A DNA stretch of 64,000 nucleotides from Candidatus Woesearchaeota archaeon (GTDB lineage: Archaea; Nanobdellota; Nanobdellia; Woesearchaeales; JABMPP01), in the NCBI GenBank assembly GCA_018303405.1, contig JAGVYD010000014.1, positions 102,717 through 166,716 of the forward strand, written 5' to 3'. Below, one piece after another: positions 56,412-64,000 of the stretch (position 1 is the first letter of the stretch; each line of letters opens with the position of its first letter). The notes under the pieces are model-generated. The model was not told the DNA's origin. It saw only the letters and a list, made by a program, of their open reading frames with translations, and searched no databases. Position numbers and translations under genes: made by a program.

Positions 56412-56945
56412 ATGGAACATTTGGAAAACGAGCATGCAATTTTGAAGCAGTCATCAATCCATAATATGGGCGTATTTGCCAAGGCTGAAATAACTCCGGG
56501 AACAAAGGTCATAGAATATATAGGTGAAAAGATAAGCAAAGAAGAGGGCACAAGGCGCTCCGATGCCACTGAAGCGCTGGCCAAGACCAGGCATGATATT
56601 GGGAGCACATACATATTTGAGCTTAACGATGAGTGGGATATCGACGGGGATGTGCCCGGCAACCTGGCCAAGTACATAAACCACTCCTGCGAGCCCAATT
56701 GCAACATAATGTTCGATGACAACAAGATATACATTGTTGCCAACAAGGAAATAAAAGCCGGCGAGGAGCTTACTTATAATTATGGGTTTGATGAGGAAGA
56801 CTACCAGGACCATCCCTGCCGCTGCAATTCACCCAATTGCGTTGGCTATATTCTTGGGCAGGAGCACTGGCATATCCTGAAGAATGAAAAAGGATTGAAG
56901 CATGAAGCTCGGGAATCTGGCATTATGGTTGAAATAAGAAACTAA
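56412..56945 (+). CDS. SET-domain protein lysine methyltransferase
   Basis: A 177-residue protein that is a complete SET domain. It has HNMGVFAKAEITPGTKVIEY at the start, KYINHSCEPNCNI (the NHSCxPNC SAM/lysine site), AGEELTYNYGFD, and a post-SET zinc motif CRCNSPNCVGYI. The form with the post-SET cysteines is eukaryote-like. Known relatives methylate lysines of histones or other proteins; in archaea, targets have been chromatin proteins. GGGTGA lies about 8 nt before the ATG. It stands alone between nreA and the deoxyhypusine synthase gene. Confidence 0.92.
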   Translation: MEHLENEHAILKQSSIHNMGVFAKAEITPGTKVIEYIGEKISKEEGTRRSDATEALAKTRHDIGSTYIFELNDEWDIDGDVPGNLAKYINHSCEPNCNIMFDDNKIYIVANKEIKAGEELTYNYGFDEEDYQDHPCRCNSPNCVGYILGQEHWHILKNEKGLKHEARESGIMVEIRN

Positions 56946-57004
56946 TAGCCTTTCATTTTTCTCCAGGAAACCTTTAAAAGCCCCGGGCGATGCTATGTTA
57001 CACA

Positions 57005-58024
57005 ATGGTGCAAAAAGACAATATCGAAAAAGCCAAGAAAAGCATATTCAAGGTCAGCGAAGAGCCTCAAGGCCTGAAAGTCAAGGGCTATGATTTTGAA
57101 AATGAGTTTGACTTGGAAAAATTCCTAAAACAATACGGCTCAACAGGATTCCAGGCAACGCACTTCCACAAGGGGTTTGAGATCCTGAAAAAGATGTTTA
57201 TTGAAAAGAAAAAAACCGGGAAAGACATGACAATTTTTCTGGGCTACACCTCAAATATGGTCAGCAGCGGAGTGAGGGAAGCAATAAAGTTTCTTGTGAA
57301 ACATAACATGGTTGACTGCATTGTGACAACTGCAGGTGGCGTTGAAGAGGACATAATTAAATGCATAAAGCCGTTTATCCTCGGTGATTTCAGGGCAAAG
57401 GGCGCAATGCTCAGGCAAAAAGGAATAAACAGGATTGGGAACATCTTTGTGCCAAATGACCGATACTGTGATTTCGAGGATTTCATGGTCCCGATCTTGA
57501 AAGAGCTTTATGAAAGCCAGGAGAAGGAAGGCAAAATCACAAGGCCGAGCGAGCTCATAAGAATATTGGGGGAGAAAATAAACAATGAGGACAGCATTTA
57601 TTACTGGGCTGCAAAAAATAAAATCCCGGTTTTCTGCCCGGCCCTGACTGATGGAAGCATTGGCGACATGATTTTCTTCTTCAAGTACAAGCACCCTGAA
57701 TTCAGGGTTGACATGGCAGATGACAATTTCCAGCTCAATGAATTGGCAATTGAGGCAAAGAAGACAGGCGTCCTTGTGCTCGGTGCAGGAGTGGTCAAGC
57801 ACCAAATCCTGAATGCCAACATGATGAGAGAAGGGACAGCTTACGCGGTCTATATTAACACAGCGCCTGAATATGACGGCTCGGATTCAGGGGCTGAGCC
57901 AGAAGAGGCTATTTCCTGGGGCAAGATAAGCCAGGATGCCGGCCATGTCAAGGTCGTCGGTGACGCGACAATATTGTTCCCGCTGATGGTTGCAGGGCTT
58001 CAAAAAATTATAGAGTCCGGATAG
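57005..58024 (+). CDS. dys: Deoxyhypusine synthase
   Basis: A 339-residue enzyme that transfers the aminobutyl group of spermidine to a lysine of translation factor aIF5A. Visible are GYTSNMVSSGVREAIKFLV (NAD site), VTTAGGVEEDIIK, the core FCPALTDGSIGDMIFF and the catalytic lysine in LGAGVVKHQILNANMMREG (about residue 265), followed by EYDGSDSGAEPEEAISWGK. ATG 57005 is chosen because a TATA-like CTTTAAAAG (56969-56977) lies about 30 nt upstream; the frame opens at 56990. aIF5A itself is outside the window. Confidence 0.96.
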   Translation: MVQKDNIEKAKKSIFKVSEEPQGLKVKGYDFENEFDLEKFLKQYGSTGFQATHFHKGFEILKKMFIEKKKTGKDMTIFLGYTSNMVSSGVREAIKFLVKHNMVDCIVTTAGGVEEDIIKCIKPFILGDFRAKGAMLRQKGINRIGNIFVPNDRYCDFEDFMVPILKELYESQEKEGKITRPSELIRILGEKINNEDSIYYWAAKNKIPVFCPALTDGSIGDMIFFFKYKHPEFRVDMADDNFQLNELAIEAKKTGVLVLGAGVVKHQILNANMMREGTAYAVYINTAPEYDGSDSGAEPEEAISWGKISQDAGHVKVVGDATILFPLMVAGLQKIIESG

Positions 58025-58042
58025 AGATGCTCATTGGCCCCT

Positions 58043-58951
58043 CTAGCTTTCTTTCAGAATTTCTGCGATGCTTTTTAGGCTTTCCGCATCCGAAACTGAA
58101 TAGAATGAATGATCATTTCCTGAAGAGGGCTTAAACCTGGCCAAAGACTTTCCGGGACCCAGTTCAATAAATCTTCCGGATAGCCGCCTCATTATGCTTC
58201 CCCACAGTACAGGATTATAAAGCTGCTCAGCCAGTTTCTTCCTGATTCCATCTGCAGTGTGGTGCTCTCCAGTAACATTTGAGTAGACTGGAATCTCGGG
58301 ATGCCTAAAGGTGAATGAATTCAGGTAATCTTCAAACTCCTCTGAGATATCCTTATAATGGTGTGTATGGAATGGGCCTGATATTTTAAGCGGGATCTTC
58401 TTTTTCCCAGGCAGAGAGTCCAGATGCTTTTTCACCATGTCAGGATGCCCGCCCACGACAAACATATCCGGGGCATTGTAGAGGGATATTTCTAATTCAC
58501 CCCCTGCGGCATTTTGGCAAAAATCGGATAATTCGCCCAAGTCTGCATTTATTACTGCTACGAGAGAGGGCTCATCAAATGATTTCCTGCTCATGAGTTC
58601 ACCACGTTTTTTTACAATGGAGACTCCATCTTCAAAAGAAAAAACATTAGCGGCATACAATGCTGCATATTCGCCAATTGAATGCCCTGCAAAATCCGAA
58701 AAAGGGTTTCGAGTTAGAAGGTTCGACAATAAGGTGTGGATAATCGAGGAATGGACAAATGTGATTAACTGCGTGTTTTGTGTCTTTTTTTGCTCATCTG
58801 AAGGACCTTCGAAAGATAGCTTCGGGACGTCCACCCCTGAAACATCAATTGCTTTTTGATACATATCTCTGGCTATTGGGAAGTTTGAGCAAAGGTCAAG
58901 CCCCATTCCGACATATTGATTGCCCTGGCCAGGGAAAAGCCCATGGTTCAT
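58043..58951 (-). CDS. Malonyl-CoA:ACP transacylase-like protein (FabD family)
   Basis: A 302-residue acyltransferase of the FabD fold: GLFPGQGNQYVGMG at the start, the nucleophile in FAGHSIGEYAALYAA (about residue 90), KRGELM (the Arg that binds the carboxylate), GPFHTHHY (catalytic His) and ELGPGKSLARF at the end. In bacteria FabD loads malonyl groups onto acyl carrier protein; archaea generally lack this pathway, so it is unusual here. A CTTTATAAG box (58974-58982) lies about 27 nt before the ATG. A PlsC-like acyltransferase follows upstream with its own promoter. Transfer from a bacterium is likely. Confidence 0.9.
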   Translation of the reverse strand: MNHGLFPGQGNQYVGMGLDLCSNFPIARDMYQKAIDVSGVDVPKLSFEGPSDEQKKTQNTQLITFVHSSIIHTLLSNLLTRNPFSDFAGHSIGEYAALYAANVFSFEDGVSIVKKRGELMSRKSFDEPSLVAVINADLGELSDFCQNAAGGELEISLYNAPDMFVVGGHPDMVKKHLDSLPGKKKIPLKISGPFHTHHYKDISEEFEDYLNSFTFRHPEIPVYSNVTGEHHTADGIRKKLAEQLYNPVLWGSIMRRLSGRFIELGPGKSLARFKPSSGNDHSFYSVSDAESLKSIAEILKES

Positions 58952-59041
58952 TTATGCGTGAAGAGATGAAATGCTTATAAAGGTGATTAGGATTTCATTA
59001 AATTCTTCCCAGATGCCTTTGCGTAAAAGAGAGGGTTAAAC

Positions 59042-59734
59042 TTACTCAAAAAATCTGTTTTCCTTTTTCAGGTGCTCTTCAAGTTTTGACACTTCATCGC
59101 TTGCCACCGCAATGGGCTCTCCAAACCGCATGCTGACCCTGGAATCAGGCCTGTATTTGTTCTCATAGGTTATTTCAAGCGGGACAAGAGGTATCTTTCT
59201 GCCGGTCCGCGCCTCATGCACTTTCTGCGCTTCCAGGATTTTTTGCAGGTTTCTTCGGCTCATAGGCGCTGCCATTTGGTAAGTTCGCGTGGCCTGTGGA
59301 TGGATGACAACAGCTTCATCCTCATCAATCAGGTAAGGCACAGTTTCGGAAAAAAATCTTTCCCGTTGTCTGGCTGCATTTCGTAAAAGGTGATTGCGCA
59401 ATTCCGGGTCATCCCCTGCTTTCCTGTTGACTTCCTTCATCCGGTCCTGGGAAATTCCGCCAAGGAATTCGTAAAACTTGGGCAGGCTGCCTTTCATAAG
59501 ATAAAATCCCAGCCGGCTGTCTGCTTCAAGAAGTGCCACAGATTCAAAGGGGATATCTAAATTGCTTTGATGGTTTGGCAATAGGATGAATCCCTGGCCA
59601 TGAAGGTCTTTAATGATTCCCTTGCCCTCAATGCTAAGGTCGTAATATGTCCTAAGGGCTCCCCGGCATGAAGCCGCCACCGCATAGCATAATGCGTCTT
59701 TTCTTTTCAGCGTGATATGATCTTGCATAGGCAT
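59042..59734 (-). CDS. PlsC-like 1-acyl-glycerol-3-phosphate acyltransferase
   Basis: A 230-residue acyltransferase. LLPNHQSNLDIPFES carries the NHxxxxD catalytic motif (about residue 54). The conserved GGISQDR segment (about residue 92) and VVIHPQATRTY (in place of FPEGTR, about residue 145) follow. KIPLVPLEITYENKYRPDSRV and RFGEPIAVAS complete the pattern. The family puts fatty acids on glycerol phosphate in ester lipids, which archaea do not normally make. The TTTAAATA box (59757-59764) lies 26 nt before the ATG. It may act with the FabD-like protein at 58043-58951. Confidence 0.85.
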   Translation of the reverse strand: MPMQDHITLKRKDALCYAVAASCRGALRTYYDLSIEGKGIIKDLHGQGFILLPNHQSNLDIPFESVALLEADSRLGFYLMKGSLPKFYEFLGGISQDRMKEVNRKAGDDPELRNHLLRNAARQRERFFSETVPYLIDEDEAVVIHPQATRTYQMAAPMSRRNLQKILEAQKVHEARTGRKIPLVPLEITYENKYRPDSRVSMRFGEPIAVASDEVSKLEEHLKKENRFFE

Positions 59735-59836
59735 AGGCGAGCAGATTTAAGCCTGATATTTAAATCTTGGTAAATTAACTACTGAAAAATAGTTAAAAGG
59801 CAAAAGTATTTAAATGAACTGAATTTCAAAACAGCC

Positions 59837-60274
59837 ATGGCAGAGGCACAGCAGGCCCGCAAGACGGAATATGCGTCCAATCCAGAGGAATTAAGGCCGT
59901 ATATTGTTAAAGTGGGGAAAGCCATCCATGACAAAGAAAGCAGGGATGTAATCGACACATTGTTTCATGAATTTCTGATTCAGTTTTGGTCTCCGGAATA
60001 TCAGCGGTTCCATAATGCCTTGGGCAATGTTGCGGATTTCAGGCATTCTTCCCTTAATCCAGATAAGGCTCAGTCAGATGGCTATAATGTGCAACGGATA
60101 GTTCACTATAATGGCATGCTAAATGATATGCTCTTGGCCTATCAACGCAGTACGCTTCATAAGTCGGATTATCAGGACATTCTCAGGTTTGCAGCTGAAC
60201 TTGATTTGGTTTCAGAGGTTGCGAAAGATATGGACAGAGCCACGCTGACAGATAGGTTAAAAGGGGAAGGATAA
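59837..60274 (+). CDS. Hypothetical helical protein, paralogue of the gene at 60283-60866
   Basis: A 145-residue, mostly helical soluble protein (RPYIVKVGKAIHDKESRDVI, then NGMLNDMLLAYQRSTLHKSD). No known domain. Its C-terminal half resembles that of the next gene, with LLAYQRST against LMAYSRDS, so the two look like an old tandem duplication. A TATA box (59807-59815) lies 26 nt before the ATG, giving a leaderless mRNA. The next gene starts 8 nt after the stop. Confidence 0.6.
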   Translation: MAEAQQARKTEYASNPEELRPYIVKVGKAIHDKESRDVIDTLFHEFLIQFWSPEYQRFHNALGNVADFRHSSLNPDKAQSDGYNVQRIVHYNGMLNDMLLAYQRSTLHKSDYQDILRFAAELDLVSEVAKDMDRATLTDRLKGEG

Positions 60275-60282
60275 ACAGAGAG

Positions 60283-60866
60283 ATGAATATTGTGACAGAC
60301 AATACGCCTCCTCCGGTAAACGAGTATTCTGAGGGAAAAATTCGCTCATACGCGAAATTGCAGCCTCTTGCAGCCAGGTTTAGGGATTATGCTGCAGCAG
60401 GGAATGTGAAAGAAGCAACAATTGCAATGAAGGATATCTATGCCACTTTGATTTTGTCAAGAACTGCCTGCTAAAGCAGGCAGCGTGTTTGGATACTGCC
60501 TAAAAAGTGAGCAGTTCTTGATCATGCTCAGAAATCGATATTCTTTCACCGAGCTAAAGCTCGGAGCGTGCGAAGTCGATTTCTGACATGTCAAAACAGC
60601 TTGCAAAAGAGAAAAACAAAATTCAGTTCGTATCCGCATTCCTTCCAAGCCAAGATGACAAGGATCAAGTAGCAACTGCCCTGGCAAAATATATTGTTGC
60701 AGAACATATGCTTATGGCATATTCACGGGACTCTACTTTTCAGACACCAAGGGGTGGAGTATTGAAAACAGTGGCAAGTGAATATTTTGAGGGGCTATCT
60801 GCACTTGTGGCAGCAGGCCAACGCATAGATGAAATGGCTCAAGCTGGAGGCCTGAGCTTCGAATAA
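60283..60866 (+). pseudogene. Paralogous helical protein gene, split by a 134-bp insertion
   Basis: The reading frame from ATG 60283 stops at 60474 inside the inserted segment; the rest is open from 60588 to 60866 in another frame. Dropping 60461-60594 (one TGTCAA copy kept) joins the halves in frame as ...YATLILSKQLAKEKNKIQFV..., giving 149 residues, close to the 145 of its neighbour 59837-60274 and similar to it in the second half. The insertion adds 134 nt (not a multiple of 3), so the gene is dead unless the segment is removed at the RNA level. Translation of two fragments is possible. Confidence 0.75.
60461..60594 (+). mobile_element. 134-bp two-hairpin insertion flanked by TGTCAA
   Basis: TGTCAA occurs at 60455-60460 and 60589-60594. 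Between them two stem units follow each other: CAAGAACTGC/GCAGTTCTTG (60458-60467/60511-60520) holding GCCTGC-TAAA-GCAGGC (60465-60480), and TCAGAAATCGA/TCGATTTCTGA (60528-60538/60576-60586) holding CCGAGC-TAAA-GCTCGG (60549-60564). In both, AGCGTG follows the inner hairpin. TTGA at 60518-60521 can pair with either flanking TCAA. It could be a REP/MITE-like palindromic element or an unusual RNA-spliced segment. Confidence 0.7.
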
Positions 60867-61012
60867 TATAATCCAGGAAATACATACTAAATATGTAATC
60901 GTATGTAAATTAATTAAATTTAATATACATTTTTCTATATTAATATAAGAAAATAGAAACTTTTATATATTACTTTATATGTAGATATGCACAGATAGCT
61001 ACTAATAGCCAA

Positions 61013-61147
61013 ATGAAGGAACGGATTACCCTGACAATAGACAAGGAACTTCTAGCTTGGGTAGATGAAAAAGTGGCCCAGAAAATATTCTCGAACAGGA
61101 GCCATGCCCTTGAATACCTGATGAGGCAAAAGTCAGGTAGGCTATAG
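61013..61147 (+). CDS. Ribbon-helix-helix (CopG-like) protein 1
   Basis: A 44-residue protein. MKERITLTIDKELLAWVDEK is the beta strand and first helix of a ribbon-helix-helix fold, and FSNRSHALEYLMRQKSG the second helix. Such proteins bind DNA as dimers and often repress their own operon. It closely resembles the next gene (RHH protein 2), so the two are a tandem duplication. TATA-like sites (60960-60980) lie in the AT-rich 150 nt upstream. Confidence 0.8.
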   Translation: MKERITLTIDKELLAWVDEKVAQKIFSNRSHALEYLMRQKSGRL

Positions 61148-61157
61148 CTACGGCAAA

Positions 61158-61322
61158 ATGAAAGAACGGATAACGGTCACACTGGAAAAGGACCTTTTGG
61201 CCTGGCTCGACCAGGGGGTAAATGACCATATTTTTGCAAATCGCAGCCACGGCTTTGAGTTTCTGATTGCTGAAAAAATAAGGGAAGAGAAAATGGGCAA
61301 GATTGTGAAGAATGACTGGTGA
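61158..61322 (+). CDS. Ribbon-helix-helix (CopG-like) protein 2
   Basis: A 54-residue protein beginning MKERITVTLEKDLLAWLDQG with a second helix FANRSHGFEFLIAEKIREEK and a short basic tail. It is about half identical to RHH protein 1, 10 nt upstream, and could form mixed dimers with it. The next gene, a large surface protein, starts 5 nt after its stop, so the RHH proteins probably control the expression of this surface protein. Confidence 0.8.
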   Translation: MKERITVTLEKDLLAWLDQGVNDHIFANRSHGFEFLIAEKIREEKMGKIVKNDW

Positions 61323-61327
61323 AACAG

Positions 61328-64000
61328 ATGATTGCGGATATTGACAAAAAGCTGGACTTCAGGAAAAAAGACAGGAGAAAGATAGAGCCAAGGATCTACC
61401 TGCCAGCTGTGCTGATAATGCTATTCATAATCATTGGATTTGGAGTCCAGAAATACATTGCCTACGTTGCCTATCATGCTGCGGGCGCTGGTGAAGTGAC
61501 CGAGATAATCCTGACAGTTTTCAACCAGACAATAATATGGTCGGGGTTTTATGGCATTGCCCTGAGAGAGCCTGCATTCAATGCGACCGTCTCTGAGACA
61601 GTGGATCCCGGGACAATAACCCAGAAGATTCTGCTGTTCCAGTGCATGCAGACAGGGATACCAAATGAGATTTACATGGCAACAAAGCCGCAAAGCCAGC
61701 TGAATTTTTCCTCTATTGTTAGTGCAGAGCCATATGAGATTGATGATTGGATTGGATATGACTCTGTCTATCCCGACTCGGCCAATAATACATTTACAGA
61801 CCCGACAATGAACCTTAGCATTGGCTCGAACATCACCCTGACAAATGTCTGGAGCACCCGCACCTACCAGTTCACGGGATTGTATGACCCGCCCAATCAG
61901 ATTTTTAACCTCGGCATTCTCAAGGATGCCGATGGAAATTTCATCTTTGTCACGCATAAGAAAGACAGCTATACTGGTTCATACACTCCTGATGCAGCCC
62001 AAGTTAATTATCAGCTAATGATTCCTGTCAACCATTCTGACCAGACATGGTATTTCTTTACTGACCCCTATGACACTTGCCCGGCAGGAAATCTCAGCAG
62101 CCTTCAGCCAGGCACTGTCGCTGGCTATATTTTTGACAATCAGACAGGGCAGCCAATGTACAATGTGACAGTCAGTCTGGCAGGAGTTGTCGCATACACT
62201 AATGAAAGCGGCTATTATTCCATGACAGTCCTGGAAGGAATTTCAAATTTAGTTGGCATTCAAGAGTACTACAACAATTACGTGGCTGAGGTCAATGTGA
62301 CAGCAGGAGAAACCCTTGTTCATAATTTCTCAATGCTGCGAACCCAGGAATTGGTGCTGAATGGCACACTGAATGGCTATGCTAAGGACAACAGCACAGG
62401 CCTTCCGATTTACAATGCAAGCATCAGCCTTGCGGGGACAACAGTATACACATCCCTTTTAGGCTATTACAATGTCAGCCTGCTTTCTGGAAAGCATAAT
62501 CTGGTTTCAGTTAAGTCAGGTTACAGCAATTTTGTGGACAATGTGACAATTGTTGTGGAGGAGGAGACAGTTTTCAATTTTACCATGATTCCAATCCAGG
62601 CAGGGAGTGGTGAAAGCGTCGGGGCCGTGCAGGGTTATGTAACGGACAACTCCACAAGCCTTGCAGTGCCAAATGCAACTGTTGCCATAACCGGATCTAC
62701 GACCTTATCGGACAATTCGGGCTATTACATCCTGAACTCCACTTCCGGCGACCAGTTCATTGTTTCCTTTAAGTCAGGCTACAACAGCTATGCTGCTAAT
62801 GTGACAATTGTCGGGGCCACAACTATTGAGCATAACATTACCCTTAATCCAATATTGCCTGAGGGGGGAATTCCTGTCACAGAAGCCTATGTTTATGGTA
62901 CAGTCAGGGATAATGTCACAGGGATTGTGCTGGGAGGGGCTGTGGTAAGCATAGGCGGTGCGCAGTACACAACTAATGAAACAGGGAATTATACAATTTC
63001 TGTGCCTAACGGCACGCACAATATCGTTGCAGTAAGAACAGGATATAATCCGTACTCGGCAGAAGTTGAAGTTTCGCCGCCAAATGACACGCTGCATGAT
63101 ATTGGCATGAGCCCCGCGCAGGTTGTACAGGCAGGTGGTGGTGGCTCTGGAAGCGGGGTCGGGCCTGGTGAAGACATTGGCCCAGGTATCGGGACAAGCT
63201 TCCTCACTGCAATTGAAAAGCCTGGCGAAGTGATAGAATACCTCCTAACTCTGGGAAAAATAAAGCGCAAGCTGAGGCAGGGCACTTTCATAAAGGAGTA
63301 CTTTTCAATTTACAATTATTTGAGCAAGGATATCTCATTTAAGTTTCAGTTTAGCGGCGAGGCCGGGAAACTGATGAGAATCAGCCATGACAGTATCACA
63401 TTGGGTCCGAATGAAAGCAAAGAGCTTGAGCTGACAATAATGGCCAACCGCGATCCAGGAGTTTACAATGGGTACTTCCTGATAAGAGGCGATTACAATG
63501 AATCTGTGTCAGCGGAAATTACCATCCTTGAGCCGGACAAATTGCCTATTGAAGCTTTGCTCATGAGGCTTACGCCAGATGAAAAGGAAGTGATAGTTGG
63601 CGACCCCATAAAATTCAAGCTTGACATGAACAATCTCCTTGTTGACGAGGCATATCCTGTCAAAATTAATTATGAGATTCAGAGCATGAATTACAGCGAT
63701 GTAATTTACACATTGCCGACTGATGAGATTGTTATCCGCACTGCGCACACCATACTGAAAAAGATGGACACAAAAGAGGATACGCCCATTGGGGATTATT
63801 TGATTACAGCCAGGGCGGAATACCTGAATCTCACAAGCGTTGTCACTTCAGTTGTCACAGTTACAAGGCCATTTTATCTTTATGCATTGTTCGGATTTTT
63901 GCCGCTGTGGTGGCTGCTCCCGATCCTGCTTGCATTGGTCACAGGCACTGCCGGCTACATCATTGTCAGGAAGAAGATTGAGGAGAAGAAAAAATACCAC
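61328..64000 (+). CDS. Large surface protein with carboxypeptidase-regulatory-like repeats, 3' end outside window
   Basis: An open frame of 891 codons that runs off the window end without a stop. A cytosolic basic N-terminus (KKDRRKIEPR) precedes a membrane helix (about residues 22-40, IYLPAVLIMLFIIIGFGVQ). Four carboxypeptidase-regulatory-like beta-sandwich repeats start near residues 262, 348, 436 and 524 (each with a GY...DN.T...NA.V..AG pattern, about 87 residues apart). A Gly/Ser linker follows (near 600), then an Ig-like region, and a second membrane helix at about 848-880 ends in RKKIEEKKKYH. Many N-x-S/T sites. Function unknown; probably cell-surface scaffolding or adhesion. Confidence 0.75.
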   Translation, partial: MIADIDKKLDFRKKDRRKIEPRIYLPAVLIMLFIIIGFGVQKYIAYVAYHAAGAGEVTEIILTVFNQTIIWSGFYGIALREPAFNATVSETVDPGTITQKILLFQCMQTGIPNEIYMATKPQSQLNFSSIVSAEPYEIDDWIGYDSVYPDSANNTFTDPTMNLSIGSNITLTNVWSTRTYQFTGLYDPPNQIFNLGILKDADGNFIFVTHKKDSYTGSYTPDAAQVNYQLMIPVNHSDQTWYFFTDPYDTCPAGNLSSLQPGTVAGYIFDNQTGQPMYNVTVSLAGVVAYTNESGYYSMTVLEGISNLVGIQEYYNNYVAEVNVTAGETLVHNFSMLRTQELVLNGTLNGYAKDNSTGLPIYNASISLAGTTVYTSLLGYYNVSLLSGKHNLVSVKSGYSNFVDNVTIVVEEETVFNFTMIPIQAGSGESVGAVQGYVTDNSTSLAVPNATVAITGSTTLSDNSGYYILNSTSGDQFIVSFKSGYNSYAANVTIVGATTIEHNITLNPILPEGGIPVTEAYVYGTVRDNVTGIVLGGAVVSIGGAQYTTNETGNYTISVPNGTHNIVAVRTGYNPYSAEVEVSPPNDTLHDIGMSPAQVVQAGGGGSGSGVGPGEDIGPGIGTSFLTAIEKPGEVIEYLLTLGKIKRKLRQGTFIKEYFSIYNYLSKDISFKFQFSGEAGKLMRISHDSITLGPNESKELELTIMANRDPGVYNGYFLIRGDYNESVSAEITILEPDKLPIEALLMRLTPDEKEVIVGDPIKFKLDMNNLLVDEAYPVKINYEIQSMNYSDVIYTLPTDEIVIRTAHTILKKMDTKEDTPIGDYLITARAEYLNLTSVVTSVVTVTRPFYLYALFGFLPLWWLLPILLALVTGTAGYIIVRKKIEEKKKYH

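Noticed and set aside
61421..61957. Long minus-strand open frame opposite the repeat surface protein
   Set aside because: It lies fully inside the plus-strand gene 61328-64000, whose repeats and membrane helices are clear; the minus frame shows no domain.

Overview
The window is chromosomal DNA of an archaeon. The evidence is transcription factor B, a diphthine synthase, a deoxyhypusine synthase, an archaeal-type alanyl-tRNA synthetase with an N-terminal zinc ribbon, a GPT-type GlcNAc-1-phosphate transferase, tRNA genes with bulge-helix-bulge introns, and many genes whose start codon lies 26-29 nt downstream of a TATA box, as expected for leaderless transcripts. The many small zinc-ribbon proteins, ribbon-helix-helix proteins and secreted giant proteins suggest a DPANN lineage such as the Woesearchaeota/Pacearchaeota; that placement is an inference. 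No rRNA gene or CRISPR array was seen.

Layout. 1-4.6 kb: a minus-strand surface-glycan operon (GPT-type transferase, ATP-grasp, DUF354, hexapeptide acyltransferase, GT4 glycosyltransferase). 4.6-9.4 kb: DUF1616-type membrane proteins, a CPBP protease and a sugar-nucleotide epimerase. 9.9-21.6 kb: small DNA-binding and zinc proteins, a SERCA-like Ca2+ ATPase, a Kef-type antiporter with a long leader, tRNA-Val, an AI-2E family protein, AMP phosphorylase and a fused GMP synthase. 21.6-24.1 kb: an AT-rich island with three copies of a repeat placed around small toxin-like and winged-helix genes. It ends in a broken tyrosine-integrase remnant next to a tRNA-Ser(GGA) gene that appears to carry two introns. 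24.1-27.7 kb: Trm112-like protein, TFB, MGMT, a COG2112 kinase and a HemK-like methylase. 27.8-38.7 kb: two giant secreted proteins, an HExxH protein, helical hypotheticals, a NYN nuclease and a zinc ribbon. 39-51 kb: isoleucyl- and alanyl-tRNA synthetases, diphthine synthase, an F420-type oxidoreductase, oligoendopeptidase F, an HD protein, endonuclease V and a NUDIX hydrolase. 51-55 kb: threonine catabolism (TDH-KBL), then an ArsR-SHOCT-DUF302-DsrE operon. 55-60 kb: NreA, a SET-domain methyltransferase, deoxyhypusine synthase, and a FabD-like plus PlsC-like pair that is unusual for an archaeon. 59.8-64 kb: two related helical proteins (one split by a small insertion), two RHH regulators and a large carboxypeptidase-regulatory-repeat surface protein running off the window.

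The most unusual content is non-coding. Four elements (8183-8399, 9419-9726, 38772-38934, 43490-43652) share a nested-stem architecture whose stems differ in sequence but keep pairing. Three are flanked by 9-10 bp direct repeats, and in all three the repeat stops exactly 6 nt upstream of a TATA box. This looks like a family of structured, promoter-targeted miniature mobile elements. A second type of element, with hairpins capped by TAAA, sits upstream of endonuclease V (46809-46932) and inside a gene at 60461-60594. Removing that 134-bp segment between TGTCAA repeats restores the reading frame.
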